This document shows, piece after piece, positions 35,966 to 46,209 of a stretch of 64,000 bases of DNA. Origin of the DNA: Morinoia aosen (taxonomy: Eukaryota; Arthropoda; Malacostraca; Amphipoda; Talitridae); assembly GCA_030386875.1 (NCBI GenBank), contig CM059562.1, positions 45,715,757-45,779,756 on the forward strand, read 5' to 3'. A model generated the notes under the pieces. That model ran no database searches. It was not told where the DNA came from and saw only the letters and a program-made list of their open reading frames with translations. The first letter of the stretch is position 1; each line of letters starts with the position of its first letter. A program made the position numbers and the translations under genes.

Positions 35966-36204
35966 CAGGGTTGCGGAGTCGGAGTCGGGAGTCGGAGTCG
36001 CCGGAGTCGGATGTTTTAGAGTGGAGTCGGAGTCGGAGTCGCTTCTCTGAAGTGTGGTGGAGTCGGAGTCGGAGTCGGAGTCGCTACTCTGAAGTGTGAT
36101 GGAGTCGGAGTCGGAGTCGGAGTCGCTTTTCCGAATGTGGTGGAGTCGGAGTCGGAGTCGGAGTCGTTCATTCGGATGTGGAAGAGTCGTGGTTGGAGTC
36201 GCTA
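35966..36204. repeat. GGAGTC array with 42-bp higher-order unit
   Basis: Starts CAGGGTTGCGGAGTCGG at 35966. Units are four GGAGTC hexamers plus an 18-nt spacer such as GCTACTCTGAAGTGTGAT, 42 bp in all, repeated about four times with drift. Confidence 0.9.
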
Positions 36205-36209
36205 TTTTT

Positions 36210-37795
36210 TGGTGTCTTCGATTCTAATTTTTGCTAAAAATTATTTATAAGTCTTTAAAACTAGAAGTAAACCAAAACAGAGTTAGAATGCTTTGCTGAA
36301 AAGTTTAAAAAATACGCAATGTTTTCGTTGATTGTTTTGTTCTAAGTTTGGAACAGCGTATTTATTCCTATCACCTAATACCGTCATGTTATCTAGTCAT
36401 TGAGCGTTTGCACAGATATATATGAGAAACCTACGAGTGCGAAATATAATTTTTATACCCAACATTAATGTATATTTTGTAGTTGAAAGCAGGAATTAGT
36501 AATTGAAAGCATCGCAAATTCATTCTGTATATTTCTGTTTTGTTCATTTTTCCTTCAATTATTACATAGGAACTGGAAAATAGTAGTAAATGTGTTGCAA
36601 GTTACTTGCAGAACATTTCAGCTGATGCAATACATTGTACTCACATAAAGAGTGGTAACTCTGTATACTCAAAATGATGCATTGATTGATAATGATCATA
36701 AACATTTCTATTCTTTTGGGTATGATTCATTGCCAATGAGTAGTCTTTGCCGAAACCTGAAGCTATGGTCTAGTGCACAAAGACTTCTAGTTTTCAAGTC
36801 ATGTTATCAAAATTGATATGGCTTCCGTGTTTTTAAGTCAAGTTAACATGTATTAATAATAAAAATTTCTTCTCATTTCTCAAGTTATTCCTTGAATGTA
36901 ATTTGGTTCTTTCAGAGTTATATTGTTTTTCACTATATCATCATCATGTTTAATTTTTATCTTCGTATCACTCCCCAGTTTCTAAGCTAGTATACGCTGA
37001 AATGCAGAATTTTATAATTATGTTGATACATTTTAAAAAACTGAAATAGTATTTGTTTTGTAGCATTATGTAATTAATTACTTCTTGTTAAGGAAGATTT
37101 GGAAATGTTGTAAGGTTATCTATATCGGCATTGAGACACTTAAAAAAATAAAAATACGATGTAAACGAGCTGCAATGAAAATAATTACACACACCAGCAA
37201 AAACTTCACTTACAGTCACACACACATTGTAACTGAAAACAATGCACTATCTCAGCTGCAATAGTTTTTGCATTTATGCGATAGTACAAATTCTCTTGCT
37301 GGAAACGTTTCAAATTGCTCCAAAAAACACGAAATGAGAAGAACCTGGGCGTTTATTAAAATAACAAAGTGTCCAATACAAAGTAAAAAGTTAGACGAAA
37401 ATAAGAGATAGTATCATAATACAAGCAATGAAGCTAGAAGTGACTTTTATTCGTAAAAAAAACTTTCCGAAAACGTCAGGCCCCTGCAATGAAAGCAGAA
37501 CAACTTTTGCTTATTATAGCCGAAATGTAACATAGTGTTGAGCAATAATATGACACTTTTTCTGCATTGTTACCCTGCATAGTGTAGATACAAAGAAGAA
37601 AAGGCAGTGTGCAAATCTTACCTTCCTTATCTACACGTATATCATAATTTTGGGGATTTGAAGCATAGTCATTGAATTAACTACTATAATTTCACTGAAT
37701 TAGTGCATACTTAGCAATAAAAAACTGTTAATGCATATCTATGCTTCTCAGTGTAGACAATGCCTACATAACCTACTCAGAAAACACTTGTCAGT
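36210..37795. other. AT-rich stretch without a recognised gene
   Basis: No coding signal. Confidence 0.4.
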
Positions 37796-37801
37796 AATAT
37801 A

Positions 37802-38427
37802 CAGGGTGTTTCAGATTCAGAATAAGAGGCAAAAAATTGCACACCAAGTAGAAGATATCCAAATAAAAACTTTTTCTTCTATAAAACTTTCCGAAGAAAA
37901 AGACATTGAGATATTAGCAGTTTATTGTTTTAGAGGGTGAAATTTAATGAATAAACTACTCGCAATATTTATTTTAAATTTACGTTGATCGGGCGAAATG
38001 TGCTAGTTGCAAGACCTCCTAGATCTCCTGACATGACTCCACTCGATTTCAATTTTTGGGGACACGTGAAGAGCCTTGTTTATGCTACACCCATTGGGTC
38101 TGAGGAAGATCTTGTGGCCAGAATTGCAGTGGCTGCAGGTGAGATACCTTAATGTCAGACGTGTTTCCTAATCTTCGGCAGCCGTTATGGCTAACATTCG
38201 AAAAGTGCATAGATGTAGGTGGAACACATTTTGAACAATTTTTGTAAAGTAAATTCAGAATCAATACCGCGAGTAATTGTGTCATTAAATTTAACCTTAA
38301 AAACAATAAACACCTAATGCCTCCCAAACCCGATTTTTCGGGTGAAAATTTCATAGGACGAAAAGTGTTTATTTGGCCATTTTCTACTTGATGTGCAATT
38401 TTGTACCTCGTTTTCTGAAACACTCAG
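37802..38427 (+). mobile_element. Tc1/mariner-type element, internally deleted
   Basis: Ends CAGGGTGTTTCAGA and TCTGAAACACTCAG, TA on both sides (37800-37801, 38428-38429). The inverted repeats are about 100 bp (shared AAAATTGCACAYCAAGTAGA). The interior at 38010-38150 encodes the transposase C-terminus: ARPPRSPDMTPLDFNFWGHV, then KSLVYATP and EEDLVARIAVAAGEI. The SPDMTPLD block is the mariner-type position of the third catalytic Asp. The N-terminal two thirds are missing and the frame does not start with Met, so it is a deletion derivative. Confidence 0.85.
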
Positions 38428-38440
38428 TATACATAATTGT

Positions 38441-38640
38441 GTACACGACTCGTCAAATGACGGGATTCGATATTGTCTGTATAGAAATCTTCCAGATGTG
38501 GACCATAAAGAAATATTTTCATCCTAATAGCACCCGCGATTAAAATATTCTAATACTTGTGCACTGGTGAAACTCGCATCACAGATACAGTAGTTAAGTA
38601 TCTCTAAGAGCGTGAAAGGGAGACAGATCAACCAACAAAG
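38441..38640 (+). mobile_element. Unnamed repeat family, copy b
   Basis: TGTACACG...TGACGGGATTCGATA start and core ACTGGTGAAACTCGCATCAC, then AGATACAGT. It lies 14 bp after the mariner-type element. Confidence 0.6.
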
Positions 38641-38649
38641 ACGAACAGC

Positions 38650-39660
38650 CAATTTTGTTTGTTCAGTGAAATTTCCTGTTGAATATTTTCCGTATTTCTG
38701 ATGGCGGCTTTGTGGAAGAAAAAGATTTCTTCAGTTGGCCTTTCTTAGTTCACAGACAAGAATTTGAAACTGATGAAATAAGATCTTTTTGTTCGTTGTT
38801 TTTTGTTTTGCAGCTGCATATTTTTTTCCGTTTTTTGTGTTTAAATTTAACTTTCTATAAATAAGCATGTTTGCGCTTCTAGCAGACTGCATTAACCTTA
38901 AATCACTGTAATTAACATTACTCGAGACGCTTTGGCGTTCACTCATTAAATTATCTTTGAGCTTGCTCTGCTTGGGCAGCATGTCGTCCTTTTAATAGAA
39001 GTGGGTCTGGTACCTCTAACTTATTTCTATTGCGTAAAAAGCAGTCTCTTTCTGCGACTTGAACTCCTCGACCCGGCTTTTGCAGCCTCTTGAATAGGCA
39101 CTTACTATTCAAGGTAATTAATTGTCAATTAATTGTTAACATCTTAGTGCTATATGTAATCTTACAATAAGATACGATATTCACCTAGTCGGCGACCGGA
39201 CATCTTAATACTCTGTATCTCTCTACTCAGAACGCCTCTAAAATTTCCTACCGGAGTACCGTGCTGATGACCGGCCGCGTCCATTGGGTGTCTTCTATTT
39301 TTAGCGAGTATCGTTTTAAAAACTAACCTTACGTTAAAGAAGATTTCCGGTCTTCATTTTAAAGGAATTCAATAATAAAAATTTCACAGAGGACGCTCCT
39401 GTGCGTACTGTTGGAATCCTCAAGATCCGCCTAACTTGGGTACGGTTTCTCTTTTTGCGCATCTCGGGAAACGACTTGCTGTTGTTCCCTTGAAGTTCTT
39501 CTGTATTTGCAATAAATGTTCGACCAATTGCTCTTAAGTTTTAAATCCTAAAACTTCATTGTATTAACATAGGAGAGATTACGCTCACAAAATAGCTAAA
39601 CCTATTTATTAATTTGTTCAAAGGAGACACTTGACCATTTATTGTATAAGAACAATCAAT
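38650..39660. other. No gene recognised
   Basis: Short frames without motifs at 38679-38864 (+) and 38731-38982 (-); nothing else supported. Confidence 0.35.
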
Positions 39661-39666
39661 ACTATA

Positions 39667-40439
39667 CTGCGTGTCCCACAAAAATGTCCCGGACTTTTTA
39701 ATTGATAATATATCCGCTTAAATTAACATATTTTAATTGTCTTTTATTTACAATTTATTCAATTTTGTTTCCTTTTGAAATAATATAAGTTTTTGAAAAT
39801 CAGTTGAATAAACTTCAAGATGATCGATTTACTGAAAGGGGTAGAAAAATTGTTCAAAGGGAAAGTTTTAAAAACAACACTGGTGTTCTTCTTCATTCTT
39901 CAATACCTACTGTTGAGAATAATTTCATAACGATGTATCGTACATACAACTAAGTATTTAAACCCTCTGAGAGGTTTCAAGTTTCAAGTGTTCTCAATAA
40001 TAGTGTTTCAAGGACTGATAGAAAACGGTGGAATAATGGGTAAAACTCTTCGTTCAATGGTGGCTAGAAGTAATACTTGCCTTGAGAGAAATGGAGGGTA
40101 TGTCGTTAGATACTAAAATTACTTTATTCATTTAAAAGTTATATAAGGTAATGATTTGTTACTCCTTAAAATTTTTGTGTGTTCAGTTTTATGGAAACTA
40201 CAAAATAAGGAAGAATATCAATATTGTTTTAAAAACTTTACATTTGAACAATTAATTTTTATACTCCTTTCAGTAAATTGGACATTATAAAGTGGTTATT
40301 CAACCGATTTTCAATAACATAAATTATTCGAAAAGGAAACATAATTTACTACATTGTGAACGATGGCAATTCAAATATATTAATTTAAAGCTGAGATATA
40401 ATTAATTAAAAATCGGGGACATTTTTACAGGACACCCGA
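39667..40439. mobile_element. Mariner-type MITE with long TIRs
   Basis: The left end GCGTGTCCCACAAAAATGTC and the inverted right end GGGTGTCCTGTAAAAATGTC begin inverted repeats that can be followed for about 180 bp (both contain GTTTCCTTTTNGAATAAT and GAAAATCRGTTGAATAA). TA flanks the element at 39665-39666 and 40440-40441. The 400-bp centre has no transposase. Confidence 0.75.
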
Positions 40440-40541
40440 TATAATAAAAAACAGGTGTCCGTCAATGATAAGTATATGCTCTCGTGCGTAATTTCCCCTA
40501 TCTCATTACAATGGGAATCTGCTTGCTTGGACAGTATCATA

Positions 40542-41555
40542 CATACATACATACATACATATACCGGGCTTATCCTCCCTATGGGAGGGTAGCCGACAGC
40601 AGGCCACAATCCCCACACTCAGTCACTAGGAGGCGAGAGAGGCAGCACTGGCCGCACCTGAACTGCCAGGATCAGCAGCAGCCCAGCACAACCCCCTCCC
40701 ACAGTCAGGCCCGACAGCCACAGCTGGTTCACCCCGACCGCTTCATTGAGTGCAGCCCCTCCCCCCGCACATGACAGGTCAACCCCATCACACGCGGGCA
40801 GCTTCCAGTAACGCGTCAAAAATAAAATTACCTCCTTATACACTGCCCCCACTCACTTCTGTCCGCAGCCATCCCTCTCGCCACGTCCACAGTCAGACCC
40901 CTCTCATACAAAGCACGTCTCACCCCATCCTTCCAACTCATCCGTGGTCTACCTCGCGCTCGAAGACCACTCACTTCCGACATATATATCTTTTTCACCA
41001 GCCGCTCAACATTCATTCCTTCAACATGCCCAAACCATCCAAGCACTCTTTCATCCACTCGCCTGCTCAACTTATTGATAACACCAGTCTGTCCCCTAAC
41101 CAACTCATTCCTGATCCTATCTCTTCTAGTTACTCCATACATGCTCCTCAAACACTTCATCTCAAACACATCAAACTTCCTCCTCTCAGCTGCTCTCAAC
41201 CCCCAGGACTCTGCTCCATACAACAAAACTGACACAATCAAACTTTCATACAGTCCCCTCTTAACATTCATACTCAAACTCCTGCATTCAAAAACTTTCC
41301 TCATTGCACCCAATGTCTCACAACCTTCACTCACTCGATGCTTCACTTCTACTTCCATACTATCCTTAGCAGTCACATCCGACCCGAGGTACCTAAAATG
41401 CTCTACCTCCTCTAAAACTTCCCCATTCAACCTCACATCCAAAGTTCCAAACACTCCACCTCTTGAACATCTCATCACCTTACTTTTATTCACATTTACC
41501 CTCAATTTCCGCCTTTCGCACACTCTACCAAACTCTGTAACCAGTCTCCAAACTC
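40542..41555 (-). mobile_element. RTE-like LINE copy 2, 5'-truncated, with target duplication
   Basis: A 231-codon frame (41523-40828) covers the RT thumb and C-terminus (NKSKVMRCSRGG, FRYLGSDV, LLYGAESWGL, GWFGHVEGM) and ends GRPRMSWKDGVRRALYERGL...CIRR at a natural stop. It is the same family as 10925-13572 and closely related over the shared 3' UTR. The tail is an ATAC/TATG array (40542-40565). The 9-bp AGTATCATA flanks it at 40533-40541 and 41556-41564, the target duplication. It is truncated 5' after the FADD region. The open frame suggests a younger insertion than copy 1. Confidence 0.9.
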
Positions 41556-41799
41556 AGTATCATAAATACCATCGAAATATGAAAAATCAGGCATCTGCTC
41601 ACTTATGTTTATAAGTAAAAACCATTGCGTGAAAATCGAATCAACTGTCAAGAAAATGCGGCTCATCGCATTTAAATTTCAAAGGCATTTAAATGCTTGA
41701 AAGGTATGGCAAATTTTTTAAAAACCTCTTGCGAACAATAATTTAAATTACAATTCAGATAGGTATTATGTTATACAATTTTCTTGGTTGTTGTGTGCG

Positions 41800-41990
41800 T
41801 TTGTGACGTTTTTAAATATGCTTAATGACCGTATCTGTGATACGAGTTTTACCAGTCACAAGTATGAGAATACTGTATTTTAATCGCGGGTACTATTACA
41901 ATGGATATATTTGTTTGCCATTTTTATCTTGAGATTTTTTTAAAACGATACCATTGGATCCCGTCATTTTTGACCAATCATGTACACTAG
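41800..41990 (-). mobile_element. Unnamed repeat family, copy c
   Basis: Minus-strand start GTGTACATGATTGGTCAAAA then ATGACGGGATCC; core ACTGGTAAAACTCGTATCAC, then AGATACGGTCATTA. Confidence 0.6.
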
Positions 41991-42294
41991 TATCTTGATT
42001 ATTAACAATCTGTAGTCAATTTAAAAGTCGTTCGATAATAAAGAATATAATGAATATATGCACAGGTTTCAACCCTGCAACTGTTTACTACTAAGAATGA
42101 CTGTCGTGTGTTTATTTATACGTTTTGTGTCACGCTGTTAAGAATAATTGATAGGAAAAAATTTGCACGGGCGGTCTTGGTTCCAGTTCACGGTCAATTA
42201 ATACACTCATTTTCGTTGTGCAATAGCTCTATAATAAGTCACTTTCATCACAATTAGAGCGATCCATAGCCTTATATACTCAAGTTTGTATCGT

Positions 42295-42385
42295 GAATAC
42301 CGAGTTCGGCGGGGTATTGCATATTACAATATGCTGTATTGTATATTACAATATACTGTATTGCAATGTACTGTATTGCATATTA
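42295..42385. repeat. ATTGCATATTACAATATACTGT-type tandem repeat
   Basis: About four degenerate 20-23 bp units of TATTGCATATTACAATATRC. Confidence 0.7.
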
Positions 42386-42559
42386 AAATATACATACACA
42401 AGTTCGCAGTTGCTTTCAGTAATGCTGAATTTCTGTATCTTGGATACGACACGAACGGCTATAACTACTTCTCTTGCGGCTTAAAAATGCTGTGTTCTGA
42501 GTGTTTATTACTATTATAAGAAATTTAAGTTACCTTTGGAATAAGCTGAAAGCATGGAA

Positions 42560-42627
42560 ACTCCACTCAAACGGAAATTTGTTGAAGAAAGGTATTGAAT
42601 CTCGTCATTTTTGACGGTGTGTGTACA
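42560..42627 (-). mobile_element. Unnamed repeat family, copy d (end fragment)
   Basis: Only the end region is clear: minus-strand TAGTGTACAC, GTCAAAAATGACGAGATTCA, then ATACCTTTCTTCAACAAATTTCC, closely matching copy a. Confidence 0.5.
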
Positions 42628-42700
42628 CTAGTTAAGAAATAAAATATTCATCTTATAAATTATGAATAGGTGAAGTTGGAGCCACAAAATTGTGAATAGG

Positions 42701-42960
42701 CGGAGTCGGTGTTGGAGTCGCCAAATTCTGGAGAAATGGAGTCGGAGTCGGAGTCGGAGTCGCCAAATTCTGGAAAGGTGGAGTCGGAGTCGGAGTCGGA
42801 GTCGCCAAATTCTGAAAAGATGGAGTCGGAGTCGGAGTCGGAGTCGCCAAATTCTGAAAAGGTGGAGTCGGAGTCGGAGTCGGAGTCGCCAAATTCTGGA
42901 AAGGTGGAGTCGGAGTCGGAGTCGGAGTCGCAAATTTATTCCACCGACTCCGCAACCCTG
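42701..42960. repeat. GGAGTC array with perfect 42-bp period
   Basis: Units start at 42738, 42780, 42822, 42864 and 42906: four GGAGTC hexamers plus GCCAAATTCTGAAAAGGT. The right edge is CCGACTCCGCAACCCTG, the reverse complement of the left edge of the array at 35966. Because 42 is divisible by 3, all frames are open; none is a gene. Confidence 0.92.
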
Positions 42961-43139
42961 CTGTGAACAAACATTAACGTCAAACAAGGTCTCAAGGAAA
43001 TGAATTATGTCAAGCGAAGAGAAGTTAAGTTTATAATTCAAGAAATGCAATATTTTAGCTGTTCATAAATTAAAACATTGGCGATATTATAGCAGCGTTC
43101 ACTTTGCAAAATACCTTGTAGATTGAACCATAGCTTCCC

Positions 43140-43500
43140 CCTCAGGGGGATACAACTATTGTATCTATGGGAATTAGCGCTCCCAGGGGAAAAATGTGAG
43201 GGCCCGAGCTGAGAGTTAGGTAGGCCTTCTTTTTGTTGAAATAAAATGTTTTTTGTTGTGTTAAGGACCATCTTTTTTCGGTTCACTAGTGTCCTGTTTT
43301 TCAGCATCTCTGACTTTCTTCTTCAACTTTTATCTTATTTCATGAACTTCTTTCCCATCTTACTGTTTCTATGCCCTTTCTGCATAGATTCCTCATTTTC
43401 TTATCTCTATACTAAATGGTGCCTTCCTCCTTCCTCTCTTCGATACGCTCTATTTTGCAGCGGTTAGGGAGGCTTAAACTAACTAATAATCTAATAATCT
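43140..43500 (+). mobile_element. Short structured retroposon, copy 2, complete
   Basis: Flanked by a perfect 15-bp duplication GAACCATAGCTTCCC (43125-43139 and 43501-43515), the mark of LINE-type retroposition. The 5' end starts CCTCAGGGGG and can fold into consecutive hairpins: CCCTCAGGGG, GATACAA-CTA-TTGTATC and GGGA...CTCCC. The 3' end is a TAATAATC-type tail. A hydrophobic frame (43246-43467, MFFVVLRTIFFRFTSVLFFS) is also open in the copy at 13.7 kb, but has no known motif. There are no polymerase III boxes, so it is either a new SINE-like family, a retroposed structured RNA, or the 3' end of an unrecognised LINE. Confidence 0.8.
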
Positions 43501-43519
43501 GAACCATAGCTTCCCTAAA

Positions 43520-44320
43520 TCAAAAGATTATTACGATCATTAGAGTAGTTTGAATACCAGAAAATGTTTAAAATGATCATTCTTGGCATACTAGCATGTG
43601 TACATAAAACCTAATCCCTTATCATTGAAGACCCCAAACTCCAATCCAACCAACACAGAAATTATGGAAAGGGATGGAATGGAGGATTAACATTTTTGAT
43701 GGGAAATTCTCAAAAAAAAGGTCGACCGAACCCAGCGCTACATGTCACTTCGACCCACCTCAAAAGCAAACTCGTTCTGAAGTCTCTGGTACCGCTGCAG
43801 TCGTCCACAGGAAGTTCACAGGGACGCTTTTTGTGCAATGCCAATGTAGGTAGTTGAGGCAGTCCATAGTTCATAATAGCTCTAGGACGCAGCAGCTGTC
43901 TAGCCTCCACAGTTGAAAGCGGCACGGCAGCACCACATCGCGGAGCAGCTCACTTGCAGCGCCCACCGCTGCCGCCAGCCCAAGGAAACCGCAGCGCCCA
44001 CCGCTGCCGCTAGCCCTCTTCTCACTCCGTCATAGTGATGCTAAAGTGGCATGCAATCTCTAGAGAAGAGTTTATAAAATTCGAGAAGTTTTATGGGAAG
44101 TTTCACTTCAGGTAGAAATCACTGGCTGCTGATTCCGACTCTGCTTGCGCTGGGGAGTCTGTAAATGAGTACAACAAAGGGAATTACTGATGGAAGTCCA
44201 CCGCAACATTTTTTGATGGATTATGCATTATCGTTTCATGAGATGTGAACAATATTACTGGAAGAAACAGTGGTTATATAGATTCCCCTAGATATCACAC
44301 AATATATATTTTGCTCATGC
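43520..44320. other. No gene recognised; short GC-rich duplication
   Basis: A 35-bp period duplication of GCAGCGCCCACCGCTGCCGC lies at 43956 and 43991. The GC-rich patch 43690-44040 gives a motif-free minus frame. Confidence 0.4.
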
Positions 44321-44326
44321 ACCTGA

Positions 44327-44696
44327 AAGTTCACAAATAATGGAACTAGTTTGGTTTCAAAGTAGTTCTAATTTAAATAGGTTACAATCAACTATGAGAA
44401 CAATTGAAATATATATATGTACTTTGCACACCACTACTTTTTTGTGCGAGAGTTCATCAATTCAAGTAGCACCCCAAGACCAGACAGTGTTGCAAAAACA
44501 TAGTGCTCAGCTCTGCTATTATACCAAGTCAATACCGTATTTATGATGATACGTGGGTCACTTAACTCATTTCATTACCATATTTCAAGAGATGCAAAGT
44601 ACATATATATATATTTCAATTGTTCTCATAGTTGATTGTAACCTATTACAATTAGAACTACTTTGAAACCAAACTAGTTCCATTATTTGTGAACTT
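44327..44696. mobile_element. Long-hairpin MITE
   Basis: Arms of about 102 bp (44327-44428 and 44594-44696) are nearly perfect reverse complements, beginning AAGTTCACAAATAATGGAAC. The loop is about 165 bp. No coding. The target duplication is not obvious. Confidence 0.8.
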
Positions 44697-44778
44697 GCAA
44701 ATTTCACAACGCAAATTTCACAATGGCTTCAATATTCCCGAAAAATTAGTTTTCTATTTGAGGAACATTACAATACTC

Positions 44779-46202
44779 CCCAGGTAGCAAAATTTATTGA
44801 CCTAATATTGAGCCAATATACAGTCTCAATATTGACTGGATATTCAAAATGAACATTGGGGCAATACCTTATTTTGGAAAATTCGGTTGATATTAGAAAA
44901 ACATATTGGCCCAATAACAATATTATCATCAACCCAATATCAACTAATTATTGTGTCAATATTGACTCGATAATGAAATGTTCCCTACAATAACATTGGC
45001 TTAATACTCAATTCCTGCTAGGTTAATATTTGTAAAACATATGGACCCGATAATAATAATTTCCCTAACCCAAAATTAGCTAAATATTGTGTCACTATTG
45101 ACATGATATTGAGGTGTTCCTTAGAAAAATACTGGCTTCTAAGGCCTTGAGTTGATCCTGCGTCAGCAATTGAGTTCCGCTTGTGGCGAGTGAAGCAACG
45201 GCCTTAGTTATGTTCTCGTACTTCTCCTGCAGTTGTCATCGGTGACACACTGTAGCGAAGTTAGAACTTTTCCTTCGATGATTTTACATTTACCCATATT
45301 AGTATTACTGAACACAAATGGACTAGAACTGAGTTTAAGGGGTAACTAAGGTAGGGTATTACAGGCCCAATACTTATTTTCTGACATCAAGTGGATATTG
45401 GTAGAATACATTGTCCCAATAATAATTTATTTTTAACCCAGTATCAGCTAATTACTGTGTCACTATTGACTTGATATTGAGGTGTTTCCTTAAACAACAC
45501 TTTGACTCAATAATTAATTTCTAATATCGCATCAATATTCAAAAGGGTTCAAAGACGAGAAATATATATAATTCTGATAACTATGTTATCCGATGTACAT
45601 GCCTACACACCTACAAGCCTATGAATTAAACTGCATTCAAAATTTAAAACTGCATTCAAACGATTTAAGCATATTTTTTGAAAAAATTAGACCTTCGAAA
45701 CTCATTGGACGACTGAAAAAACAAGAACTGTGAACCTGTGATTACAGTAATTCTGAATATACATATTATTGTAACGTATGCACATTTCTTGATATATGTC
45801 AAATATATCTACACTCATTAATGACTGCAAAAACTATTCATTAACTCTATTGGTACATTTTAAAGAAATTACTCCGTATTATTGGCGTACAATATCAACC
45901 CAATGTTTGGGCAATAATAATTTTTATTTTAACAAATTTTATTAAATTGCGAGATTTTTAATTATTATGAGATAGTTTCTACTTACATGAATATCGTACA
46001 TATATATATTCACTGTTAGTTTGATATTAGAAAAAAAAACTATTTACTACATTGTCCCAATAACAAGCTGATATCATAAATAAATATATCTTTTTTCGAT
46101 ATTGTCTTGTTATTAGCCTATTATTGTAATCCAAGATTCCAATATCAGGTCAATAAATAATTATCAACCCAATATTGGCCTAATAATTTCTTGCTACCTG
46201 GG
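44779..46202. mobile_element. CCCAGGTAGC-ended DNA transposon, non-autonomous
   Basis: The ends CCCAGGTAGCAAAATTTATT and, inverted, CCCAGGTAGCAAGAAATTAT define a 1424-bp element. The interior is built of many variants of CAATATTGACTCGATAT and GGCCCAATAATA, in both orientations. Flanks ...ACTC and TCATT allow only a TC duplication. The superfamily is not clear. The block at 45133-45240 has quite different composition. Confidence 0.75.
45133..45226 (-). pseudogene. Exon-like segment inside the CCCAGGTAGC element
   Basis: On the minus strand an AACTGCAG acceptor is followed by 31 open codons, EKYENITKAVASLATSGTQL then LTQDQLKALEA, and a possible GTATTT donor. Codon composition differs from the AT-rich transposon around it. 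It may be a host gene exon captured by the element or the remnant of its transposase. The family is not recognised. Confidence 0.35.
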
Positions 46203-46209
46203 TCATTGC

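Noticed and set aside
40750-41614. Plus-strand frames of 160 and 179 codons
   Set aside because: They are antisense to RTE-like LINE copy 2; the equivalent antisense frames recur in copy 1.
42738-42950. Regular repeat-spacer array resembling CRISPR
   Set aside because: The spacers are identical, the repeat is a hexamer and the genome is eukaryotic.
42628-43050. Frames of 85-140 codons in all phases (Ser-Arg, Glu-Ser and Thr-Pro repeats)
   Set aside because: The 42-bp GGAGTC unit is divisible by three and lacks stops, so every frame is open.
43710-43925. 71-codon minus frame
   Set aside because: GC-rich patch without motif or splice support.
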